This document shows, piece after piece, positions 36,881-44,428 of a stretch of DNA of 64,000 nucleotides. Source of the DNA: DATLSM01 sp049585815. Lineage in GTDB: Bacteria > Actinomycetota > Thermoleophilia > Solirubrobacterales > 70-9. The translations under genes were made by a program, and so were the position numbers. Position 1 is the first letter of the stretch; the number at the start of each line of letters is the position of its first letter. The stretch is taken from NCBI GenBank assembly GCA_049585815.1, contig JBAVAR010000138.1:1-64000 (forward strand), given 5' to 3'. The notes under the pieces were generated by a model that did not search any database, had not been told where the DNA came from, and saw only the letters and a list, made by a program, of their open reading frames with translations.

Positions 36881-37936
36881 ATGTCCAACACAGAGACCCC
36901 GGCATTACTCGACAGGCTCTTGCGCACCGCGGCTCCCTCCGGCTATGAGGAGCCAGCCGCGGCACTCTGGCGCGAGGCAGCTTCCTTCGCAGAGCTTTCC
37001 AGCGACGGGCTCGGCTCCTCGATCGCCCGGGTTGGGGACGCGGCGCCGCTGCTCGCGGTGGTCGGCCACATCGACGAGATCGGGCTGCTGATCACCCATA
37101 TTGATGAGAAGGGCTTCCTCTGGTTCGCGCCGATCGGGGGCTGGGACCCCCAGATACTCGTCGGCCAGCGGGTCGAGCTTCGATCCAAAGACGGGGCGAT
37201 TGCCGGCGTCGTCGGACGCAAGCCGATCCACCTGCTCGACCCTGACCAACGCAAGAAGGTGGTTGAGCTGAAGCAGCTGCACATCGACATCGGCGCCGCC
37301 GACCACGATGCGGCGTCAGAGTTGGTGCGGGTGGGCGATCCGGCTGTGATCGCGACCGAGCCAGTGCGGGCGATGGGCGACCGGCTGGTCTCCCGCTCGA
37401 TGGACAACCGCTTGGGCGCCTACGTCGCCTTGGAGGCTCTGCGCCGCTGTCATCAGCGCGGGGGTCTGAAGGGAAGCTTCGCCGCCGTCGCCGCCGTCCA
37501 GGAGGAGATCGGCCTGTTTGGCGCCAGGACAGCGGCCTTCGAGGTGCGCCCCGACGTCGCGATCGCCGTCGATGTCACACACGCGACCGACGCTCCTGGC
37601 GTCGACGAGAAGGAGATCGGCAGCCATCCACTTGGATCGGGGCCAGCGATCGGACGCGGTTCCACCCTCTCACCGAAGGTTTTCGAGCTGCTGATCGAGG
37701 CGGCCGATGAAGCCGGCCTAGCGCACACCATCAGCGCCAGCGGGCGCGGCACGAGCACCGACGCCGACGTGCTCCAGATATCTCGCTCCGGCATACCCAC
37801 GGGGCTCGTCTCCATCCCCCTGCGCTACATGCACTCGCCGGTCGAGATGGTCGACCTCGCCGACGTCGACGCCGCGGTCGAACTGATCGCCGCCTTCGCC
37901 CTGCGCCTTGGCGACGGCGTCGACCTCAGCCGCTGA
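36881..37936 (+). CDS. M42-family metallopeptidase (glutamyl aminopeptidase-like)
   Basis: A 351-residue tetrahedral aminopeptidase-type enzyme. Metal and catalytic residues are seen in LLAVVGHIDEIGLLITHIDE (His, Asp), VSRSMDNRLGAYVALEAL (bridging Asp), AAVQEEIGLFGARTAAFE (Glu pair) and AVDVTHATDAPG (Asp), with the final His in PLRYMHSPVEMVDLAD. It would trim peptides after proteasomal digestion. ATG 36881 is preceded by a weak SD and 119 bp of spacer after LtrA. Confidence 0.92.
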   Translation: MSNTETPALLDRLLRTAAPSGYEEPAAALWREAASFAELSSDGLGSSIARVGDAAPLLAVVGHIDEIGLLITHIDEKGFLWFAPIGGWDPQILVGQRVELRSKDGAIAGVVGRKPIHLLDPDQRKKVVELKQLHIDIGAADHDAASELVRVGDPAVIATEPVRAMGDRLVSRSMDNRLGAYVALEALRRCHQRGGLKGSFAAVAAVQEEIGLFGARTAAFEVRPDVAIAVDVTHATDAPGVDEKEIGSHPLGSGPAIGRGSTLSPKVFELLIEAADEAGLAHTISASGRGTSTDADVLQISRSGIPTGLVSIPLRYMHSPVEMVDLADVDAAVELIAAFALRLGDGVDLSR

Positions 37937-38010
37937 GCGCGACTGAGCCAGGGCCAGCGGAATCGGCTCGGGCTTCAGCGGCACCGACGTGCAACCGCTG
38001 GGTCCGACCC

Positions 38011-39069
38011 TTATTCGACCAGCTCAAGCTCCTTGGTTAGGCCGCTGAGGTTGTGAGAACCCTCCTCGGTAACGACGACGAGGTCCTCAATTCTCACACC
38101 CAACACGCCCGGTAGGTAGATCCCGGGCTCGATTGTCACCACCTCGCCGGGCTCGAGAATGTCCTCGGAGCGTTGCGAGACCCGGGGGGCCTCATGCACC
38201 TCCAGGCCAACTCCGTGACCGAGTCCGTGGCCAAAGTGCTCGCCGTAGCCGGCAGCCTCGATCGCCTCACGGGCGACCGTGTCGAGCGCCTCTGCCCCGC
38301 TGCCCGCGGCAAGCGCGGCGAGCGCCGCCTCCTGGGCCCCAAGTACAACTTCATAAACCGCACGTGCTTGCTCGCCGGGCTCACCGGTGGCGAAGGTGCG
38401 CGTACCGTCGGAGCAGTAACCGTCTAACTTCGCGCCCATATCGAAGACGACCAACTCGCCGCCACCTATCTCACGCTCGCCGGGCTCGGCGTGCGGGAGG
38501 GCGCCATTGGGGCCGGCGGCGACGATCGCCGGGAAGGAGGGATCGGCGCCCAGTTCGCGGATCCGTGCTTCGGCGGAGCGAGCGACATCCCTCTCGGTGC
38601 GACCGGCGAGGCCTCGCTCCAGACTCCAGCGCCAGACATCGTCAGCCAATTCCGAAGCCGCGGCTATCGCGGCGAGCTCTCCGGCATCCTTGACACTGCG
38701 CAGCTTCTCGACCATGCCACCGGCAGGCACCGCCTCGACCCCTTCGGGAAGCTTCTCCTCCAAACGCTTCAGGGTCCGCACCGAGAGGTGCTCGTCCTCG
38801 AAGCCGACCCGGCCCCGCAGGCGCTCGGCGATTCCTGCAAGCCAGTCGCTCCCCACGGTCACAACCTCCCAATCTTCGACCTCGGCGGCGGCGCGCTCGG
38901 TGTAGCGAAAATCGGTGAGGAAGACCCGGACGTCCTCGCCGCAAACGCAGGCGCCGTTGGTGCCGCCGAAACCGGTCAGGTAGCGGACATTGACAAGGTC
39001 GGTGACCAGCATCCGGTCTAGCTCATCCTCGGCGAGCAGGCCGGCGAGGCGGTCGCCACGGCCCCGCAT
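38011..39069 (-). CDS. pepQ: M24-family Xaa-Pro peptidase
   Basis: A 352-residue creatinase/prolidase. The N-terminal domain has LAEDELDRMLVTDLVNVRYL. The pita-bread domain carries the five metal ligands: LVVFDMGAKLDGYCSDGTRT (two Asp), FGHGLGHGVGLEVHEAPRV (His), EVVTIEPGIYLPG and GVRIEDLVVVTEEGSH (two Glu). Its place between aroQ and efp matches mycobacteria. Whether it is an aminopeptidase P or a dipeptidase cannot be settled by eye. Confidence 0.93.
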   Translation of the reverse strand: MRGRGDRLAGLLAEDELDRMLVTDLVNVRYLTGFGGTNGACVCGEDVRVFLTDFRYTERAAAEVEDWEVVTVGSDWLAGIAERLRGRVGFEDEHLSVRTLKRLEEKLPEGVEAVPAGGMVEKLRSVKDAGELAAIAAASELADDVWRWSLERGLAGRTERDVARSAEARIRELGADPSFPAIVAAGPNGALPHAEPGEREIGGGELVVFDMGAKLDGYCSDGTRTFATGEPGEQARAVYEVVLGAQEAALAALAAGSGAEALDTVAREAIEAAGYGEHFGHGLGHGVGLEVHEAPRVSQRSEDILEPGEVVTIEPGIYLPGVLGVRIEDLVVVTEEGSHNLSGLTKELELVE

Positions 39070-39071
39070 CG

Positions 39072-39527
39072 CTACTCGCCGACGCCGAGCTCGTGGGACA
39101 AAAGCGCCAGCGCCTCGCGGTAGCCCTCCGGGCCCTTTCCCGAGACCTTCGCCAGGACCAGACCGTCAAAAACCGAGACCCTGCGCCAGTCCTCGCGGGA
39201 CTCAACGTCGGAGAGGTGGACCTCGACGGAGGGCAGGCCGGCGACCTCCAGAGCGTCAGCAATCGCGCGACTGTAGTGAGTCCAGGCACCGGCGTTGATC
39301 AAGGCCGCGTCAGCCTGCTCGGGCAGGCGGTGCAGGTACTCGACGAACTCGCCCTCGGCGTTGGTCTGGAAGAAGATCGATTCCAGCCCAACCCCGCGGC
39401 CCCAATCCTGGATCCGCTTCTCCAGAGTGCTGAGCGAGATACCACCATAGATCGCGGGATCACGGCGGTCGAGAATGTCGAAGTTGACGCCGTGCAGGAC
39501 GGCGACTCGGTTGTGTGCGGTGGTCAG
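39072..39527 (-). CDS. aroQ: Type II 3-dehydroquinate dehydratase, unusual start
   Basis: A 151-residue dodecameric-type dehydratase of the shikimate pathway. Signatures are VAVLHGVNFDILDRRDPAIY with the catalytic Tyr, INAGAWTHYSRAIADALEV with the conserved Asn, and PSVEVHLSDVESREDWRR with the catalytic His. In this frame there is no ATG, GTG or TTG between the upstream TGA and LHGVN; CTG 39527 is the only near-start. An ATG at 39546 is in another frame and would connect if a 7-base G run (plus-strand C 39533-39539) were one base shorter. The true start is therefore uncertain. Confidence 0.85.
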   Translation of the reverse strand: MTTAHNRVAVLHGVNFDILDRRDPAIYGGISLSTLEKRIQDWGRGVGLESIFFQTNAEGEFVEYLHRLPEQADAALINAGAWTHYSRAIADALEVAGLPSVEVHLSDVESREDWRRVSVFDGLVLAKVSGKGPEGYREALALLSHELGVGE

Positions 39528-39582
39528 AGCAGCCCCCCCGGTTCATCTTCCGCGTCGGGCCGGGAGGGGGAGGGACGGAGGG

Positions 39583-41112
39583 TCATTGGAGCTCCAACAC
39601 AGCTCCCCGGACCCTACCGGGGTCGACCAGCTGCCCCGTGTGGGGGGCGCCGGGCTCGGCGATAAGGACAAAGCCAACCCCCGCCGTGGTGCGCTTCTTG
39701 TCACGCTGCACGGCCGCGAGGACGGCGTCGACGTCAATTGCGGAGTCGAGGTGGGTGGGCAGACCAAGCCGATTCAGGATCGCCTCGACCTCCTCGCGGA
39801 GCGCGGGGGCATCAGATAGCCGCAGTGCGGCCAGCAGGCCGAGGCCGACCCCCTCACCGTGTCGGTAGCGCGAGTATCCGCTCGCCGCCTCGATCGCGTG
39901 GCCGACCGTGTGACCGAGGTTGAGCACGGCGCGGCGCCCGCCGTCGCGCTCATCTGACCCCACGACCTCGCACTTGTAGCGGGCGCACTCGATAACGATG
40001 TCCTCGAGGCCGCCCGGGTCGATCGCCTCAATTGAGCGAACCCGCTCCCAAAGGCCGCCGCCCGCCAGCAGAGCGGTCTTCAGCACCTCCGCGAAGCCTG
40101 CCGCCAGCTCCGGGCCGGGCAGGGTGGCCAGGGTCGAGGTATCGGCAATAACCGCCGCTGGCAGGTGGTACGCGCCGACGTAGTTCTTGCCCTCGGGAAG
40201 GTCCACCCCGGTCTTGCCGCCGTAGGCGGAGTCGACCTGGGCGACCAGCGTGGTCGGGACCTGGACCACCGGCACACCGCGCTGATAGACGTGGGCGCAG
40301 AAGCCAGCAAGGTCGCCGACGACGCCCCCGCCGAGAGATACGACGTGATCCTCGCGGGTCATCCCGGCCCGGGCGAGCTTCCGCAGCACTGCCTCGGCCT
40401 CCGCCATAGTCTTCGAAACCTCCCCCGGCTTGATCTCGGTGCGCAGGGCGATCGGCTCGAGCCGATCGCCATAGAGGGACCCGACGACGGCGTCGGTGAG
40501 GCAGAAGCGGGCGCTCTCAAGCGGCCACCACTGCGCCCCCAGCAAATCACGGCCGACGTAGGCCGGGTACTGGCCCGATGCACTTACAGCCCACAGCATC
40601 CGCGTCCCCCGCGGCAGCACGGCGAGGGCCTGGATCGAGGGCAGAGCGCGGGCGACGATACCCCTATCGCCCATTGGCACGATCGCATCGGCAAGTTCTT
40701 CGTAGCGGGACAGGCGCAGCGCGAGCAGGCGGGCGACATCGGCGCTGCTGCGGGCGAGGGGTCGGGCCGTACCCTCGATCCTCCTCCAGGCCTCCCTGCT
40801 GGAGACCTGGAGCCAGACCACGACGTGGCGAGCGAGCGCCTCGCGCACTCGATCGGAGAGGACGCTTCCACCACCGAGTGCAATGGCACCGCCGTCGGCC
40901 TGCTCCAGCAACGACCCCACCACGTCGGCCTCGCGGGCGCGAAATGCCTCCTCGCCGTCGCGCTCGAAGGCGGTGGTGATCGGCATCCCCAACTCGCGCT
41001 CCATCAGCTCGTCGACCTCAGTTGTAGCCAACCCAGCCCTTCGGGCAGCCGTCAGCGCCACCGACTTGCCGGCGCCCATGAAACCGATAAAGACGACAGC
41101 AGGCTGTTTCAC
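39583..41112 (-). CDS. aroKB: Bifunctional shikimate kinase / 3-dehydroquinate synthase
   Basis: A 509-residue fusion. Residues ~1-165 are shikimate kinase, with P-loop VVFIGFMGAGKSVALTAARR, the Asp of TTEVDELMERELG and GAIALGGGSVLSDRVREALA. The rest is AroB: GVVGDLAGFCAHVYQRGVPV, VPTTLVAQVDSAYGGKTGVD, NLGHTVGHAIEAASGYSRYR and RDKKRTTAGVGFVLI. GTG 41112 (VKQPAVVFIG) lies just after the aroC stop; the longer frame is aroC read out of phase. Fusing steps 2 and 5 of the pathway is known from some thermophiles. Confidence 0.94.
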   Translation of the reverse strand: MKQPAVVFIGFMGAGKSVALTAARRAGLATTEVDELMERELGMPITTAFERDGEEAFRAREADVVGSLLEQADGGAIALGGGSVLSDRVREALARHVVVWLQVSSREAWRRIEGTARPLARSSADVARLLALRLSRYEELADAIVPMGDRGIVARALPSIQALAVLPRGTRMLWAVSASGQYPAYVGRDLLGAQWWPLESARFCLTDAVVGSLYGDRLEPIALRTEIKPGEVSKTMAEAEAVLRKLARAGMTREDHVVSLGGGVVGDLAGFCAHVYQRGVPVVQVPTTLVAQVDSAYGGKTGVDLPEGKNYVGAYHLPAAVIADTSTLATLPGPELAAGFAEVLKTALLAGGGLWERVRSIEAIDPGGLEDIVIECARYKCEVVGSDERDGGRRAVLNLGHTVGHAIEAASGYSRYRHGEGVGLGLLAALRLSDAPALREEVEAILNRLGLPTHLDSAIDVDAVLAAVQRDKKRTTAGVGFVLIAEPGAPHTGQLVDPGRVRGAVLELQ

Positions 41113-41116
41113 GGGG

Positions 41117-42286
41117 CTATCCCCGCCAATCGATTCGCTGCTTGTATGCCTCAACGGCGGCCAGGACATCGTCGATGTGATCGCCACCGAACTTCTCGCG
41201 GTAACCACGAGCCAGGACGAGACAAACCATCGCCTCTGCGACAACTGCCGCCGCGGGGACAACCGTCGAGTCGGTACGCTCGCGCAGCGCCTGTGCCGGC
41301 TCCTTGGTCTCGGTATCGACAGAGCGCAGCGGCTTGGTCAGGGTCGAAATCGGCTTGATCGCGGCCCGCACCGAGAGCGGCTGACCATTGCTCATCCCGC
41401 CCTCGACCCCTCCGGCGCGGTTGGTCTCACGGTGGTAGCCGCGCTCGTGTGACCAGAAGATCTCATCGTGAGCCTCCGATCCGGGCCGCCCTGCGACCTC
41501 CCAGGCTTCGCCAATTGCCACCCCCTTTACCGACTGGATCGAGGCAACGGCCCCAGCGAGACGACCATCGATGCGCTCCTCCCATGAGATGTGTGAGCCC
41601 AGACCTGGGACCAGCCCAAAAGCGATCACCTCGAAGCTGCCGCCGAGGCTCTCGTTTGCCTTGCGCAGGCGGTTTATCTCCTCGACCATTGCCGCGCTGG
41701 CCTCGGGATCAAGGCAGCGAACAGGGTCCTCGTCGACACCCGCGAAATCCTCTGGGCCGAGGTCGCTGCGCTGGGGTGCCCTCACCGAGGCGATCTGGGC
41801 GACGTGACTATGGACGCTGACGCCGAGCGCGGTGAGGAGACCGCGGGCGAGCGAACCGGCGGCAACGCGGGCCGCCGTCTCGCGGGCGCTCGCCCGCTCG
41901 AGCACATTGCGGATGTCGGTGAGACCGTACTTCTGGGCGCCGACAAGGTCGGCGTGGCCGGGGCGCGGCAGGTGAACCTCCTCGGGCTCAAACCCATCGA
42001 CCGGCCAGGGATTCATCCGCTCCTCCCAGTTGGCGTAGTCGCGGTTGGCAACTAGAACGGCGATCGGGCTGCCGAGGGTGCGGCCATGACGGACACCGGA
42101 GCGAACCTCGACCGAGTCGGTCTCGATCTTCATCCGACCGCCCCGCCCGTGGCCGAGCTGGCGGCGCGCCATGTCTCGGTCGAGTGCCTCGCGGTCGAGG
42201 AGGAGCCCGGCCGGCATGCCCTCGACGATCGCGACCAAACCCGGACCATGCGACTCCCCCGCCGTCGTGAACCTGAAACCACTCAT
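41117..42286 (-). CDS. aroC: Chorismate synthase
   Basis: A 389-residue FMN-dependent lyase that makes chorismate from EPSP. Signatures: FRFTTAGESHGPGLVAIVEG, the Arg-rich RRQLGHGRGGRMKIETDSVE, ERASARETAARVAAGSLARG and GGVEGGMSNGQPLSVRAAIK. ATG 42286 (MSGFRF) is preferred over 42295. It is followed almost directly by aroKB. AroA (EPSP synthase) is absent from the window. Confidence 0.96.
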   Translation of the reverse strand: MSGFRFTTAGESHGPGLVAIVEGMPAGLLLDREALDRDMARRQLGHGRGGRMKIETDSVEVRSGVRHGRTLGSPIAVLVANRDYANWEERMNPWPVDGFEPEEVHLPRPGHADLVGAQKYGLTDIRNVLERASARETAARVAAGSLARGLLTALGVSVHSHVAQIASVRAPQRSDLGPEDFAGVDEDPVRCLDPEASAAMVEEINRLRKANESLGGSFEVIAFGLVPGLGSHISWEERIDGRLAGAVASIQSVKGVAIGEAWEVAGRPGSEAHDEIFWSHERGYHRETNRAGGVEGGMSNGQPLSVRAAIKPISTLTKPLRSVDTETKEPAQALRERTDSTVVPAAAVVAEAMVCLVLARGYREKFGGDHIDDVLAAVEAYKQRIDWRG

Positions 42287-42346
42287 CGCCGCCAAGGCTA
42301 TCGGCGGGAGGCGGGATCAGCCGATGACCCGCGCTGTGTCAAGCGA

Positions 42347-43147
42347 TCATCCGCCACCCTGGCGCGCTGCGGCGCGCATGACTTCGACCGGCGCCTCGCG
42401 GCCGGTCCAGATGGCGAGGGAGAGTGCGCCCTGCTGAACGAGCACCTCGATCCCATCGACGACGGTTGCGCCCCTGCCCTGGGCCGCGGCGAGAAGGCGG
42501 GAGGGCCCTCTCCCGTAGACCATGTCGATCACGGTCTGTCCGGCGTTGAAGCGGGCGGGGTCAAGTGGCAGCTCCTGGAAGGGATCCTCGCCACGCAGAC
42601 CGACCGCAGTGGTGTTGATGATCAGCTCGTACTCGCCTTGGACGGGCTCGGTGACCGCAAGCCCGCCCAGCTCCTCGCAGAGGTGACGGGAGCGCAGCTC
42701 GGTGCGATTCCAAACCTCGACCGCAGCGCCCTCGCGAACCAAAGCCCAGAGTGCGGCGCGACCGGCACCACCGGCACCGAGAACCAGCGCTCGGCGTCCG
42801 TTCGGGGAGGTGGGGAGCGCGTTCACCAGCCCCTCCGCGTCGGTGTTCTCGGCGCGGATCTCCCCACCGCCAAAGACCAGCGTGTTGGCGGCGCCGACCT
42901 CGCGCGCCACCACTGAGAGCTGGTCGGCCACCGCCAACGCGGCGCCCTTATGGGGGACGGTGACGTTAGCTCCGACGAAATCCTCCTCGGGCATCCTCCG
43001 CACCCGGGCCTCAAAGCCCTCCGGAGCGACGTCAATCGCCTCATAGCTCCAGCCTTGCCCCAAACCGAGCGCCGCCAGCGCAGCACCGTGCATCGCGGGT
43101 GAGCGCGAGTGGCTGACCGGGTGCCCGAGAACCGCGAGGCGGGGCAC
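42347..43147 (-). CDS. aroE: Shikimate dehydrogenase
   Basis: A 266-residue NADPH-dependent enzyme. The substrate loop is AVLGHPVSHSRSPAMHGAAL, the catalytic Lys is in FVGANVTVPHKGAALAVADQ and the Asp in NTDAEGLVNALP. A Rossmann fold follows with ALVLGAGGAGRAALWALVRE. All active residues are present. It directly follows the mltG stop, in an envelope/shikimate run. Confidence 0.95.
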   Translation of the reverse strand: MPRLAVLGHPVSHSRSPAMHGAALAALGLGQGWSYEAIDVAPEGFEARVRRMPEEDFVGANVTVPHKGAALAVADQLSVVAREVGAANTLVFGGGEIRAENTDAEGLVNALPTSPNGRRALVLGAGGAGRAALWALVREGAAVEVWNRTELRSRHLCEELGGLAVTEPVQGEYELIINTTAVGLRGEDPFQELPLDPARFNAGQTVIDMVYGRGPSRLLAAAQGRGATVVDGIEVLVQQGALSLAIWTGREAPVEVMRAAARQGGG

Positions 43148-44026
43148 CTACTTTTCCCTGCAGGTGGTCGGCGAGTTGCCGCCCGCCGCGGTGCGGGCAG
43201 CGTTGTAGCGTTCGACGTTGCGTTGAAACTGCGCTTCGGTTGTCGAGAAGGCGAGCTTGCCGCAGGTGCCGGGCTCATTCACGTAGTAGAGGTAGCCGAC
43301 CTTGGCCGGGTGGGCTGCGGCCTCGATTGCCGCGAGCCCCGGGCTATCGATCGGCCCCGGCGGCAGGCCCACGTTGAGCCTGGTGTTGTAGGGCGAGGGG
43401 GTCGCCAGTTGGCTTTCGGTCAGCGGCCGCGTGTAGTTGCCGGTGGCAAAGCGGATCGTCGAATCGATTCCCAACGGCATCCCGTCGCGAAGGCGGTTGT
43501 AGATCACCGCGGCGACCAGCTTACGGTCCCCTGGAAGCTGGGCCTCGCGTTCGATCATCGCGGCGATCGAGACGACATCGAAGGTAGTGAGATTCTTCGA
43601 GCGCGCGTATTGCATGTTGACTCCCCCGATCCTCCGCCTGAAATCTTCCAGCTGGAGCTGGATCAGTTCGGAGACGCGAGCGTGCCGCCTCAGGTCGAAT
43701 GTGTCGGGGAAGAGGAACCCCTCGAGGTCCTTTGCCCCCACCCCCCCGTAATGGGCGGGATCGAGGTACTTGGAGTACACGCTTGCCTTGACGTAGTTGC
43801 CGCGCAGTCCGTCTTCCCGCACCAGCACCGCCGCCTGCGGACGGCTGTAGCCCTCGGGGATCGTCACGGTGACCGCGGTTTTCACGGCGGGGGCGGGAGG
43901 GCTGGCACGCTGGAAGTGCTCGTAAACCAGCGCGCCGATCACGACGACCGCAAGCGCGGCCACAATCACGCCGATCAGCGCGAGTCGGCGACGGCGGCGA
44001 AAGGTTGGATCGGGGTTAATCGCCAT
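43148..44026 (-). CDS. mltG: Endolytic murein transglycosylase MltG
   Basis: A 292-residue membrane-anchored protein. After a basic N-terminus, one span (LALIGVIVAALAVVVIGALV) leads to a LysM-like stretch (VTIPEGYSRPQAAVLVREDG) and the YceG catalytic domain with DVVSIAAMIEREAQLPGDRK (catalytic Glu), YNTRLNVGLPPGPIDSPGLA and YLYYVNEPGTCGKLAFSTTE. MltG cuts nascent peptidoglycan to end glycan strands. ATG 44026 overlaps the ruvX end by 11 bp. Confidence 0.94.
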   Translation of the reverse strand: MAINPDPTFRRRRRLALIGVIVAALAVVVIGALVYEHFQRASPPAPAVKTAVTVTIPEGYSRPQAAVLVREDGLRGNYVKASVYSKYLDPAHYGGVGAKDLEGFLFPDTFDLRRHARVSELIQLQLEDFRRRIGGVNMQYARSKNLTTFDVVSIAAMIEREAQLPGDRKLVAAVIYNRLRDGMPLGIDSTIRFATGNYTRPLTESQLATPSPYNTRLNVGLPPGPIDSPGLAAIEAAAHPAKVGYLYYVNEPGTCGKLAFSTTEAQFQRNVERYNAARTAAGGNSPTTCREK

Positions 44027-44423
44027 CCCCACCTCCCTCGCGCGTCGCACGCCCGGAGAGGTAGGCCTGAAGCAGGTGGGCGGCAGCGAGGGAGTCGGGC
44101 GGCGCCTTTGCCCCAGCGCGCCGGCTTGCCTCCGCCATCCGCGTCGTCAGGCGCTCATCGTAGGTCTCCACCGGGACCTTGAGGATCACCTCCAGTTCGG
44201 CACAGAAGGTGCGGGTGAGCGCCGCCTGAGCGCCCTCCGCACCGCTGAGGTGGATGGGGAGGCCGACCACGACCAGCTCGACCCCGTGTTCGACGACAAG
44301 ATCCGCCACCGAGCGCGGCTCGGGAGGCTCGATCACCGGCAGGGGGGTTGCGAGGGTGGCGGTCGGATCGGAGATCGCGCAGCCGATCCGGGCCGTGCCG
44401 TGGTCCAGGGCGAGAACCCGCAT
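44016..44423 (-). CDS. ruvX: RuvX/YqgF Holliday junction resolvase-like nuclease
   Basis: A 135-residue RNase H-fold protein. Motifs: VLALDHGTARIGCAISDPTA (first Asp), VELVVVGLPIHLSGAEGAQA, VPVETYDERLTTRMAEASRR (Asp/Glu) and PDSLAAAHLLQAYLSG with the last acidic site. The family acts in 16S rRNA maturation or junction resolution. It lies between alaS and mltG, an order conserved in actinobacteria. Confidence 0.94.
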   Translation of the reverse strand: MRVLALDHGTARIGCAISDPTATLATPLPVIEPPEPRSVADLVVEHGVELVVVGLPIHLSGAEGAQAALTRTFCAELEVILKVPVETYDERLTTRMAEASRRAGAKAPPDSLAAAHLLQAYLSGRATREGGGDGD

Positions 44424-44428
44424 GGAGG

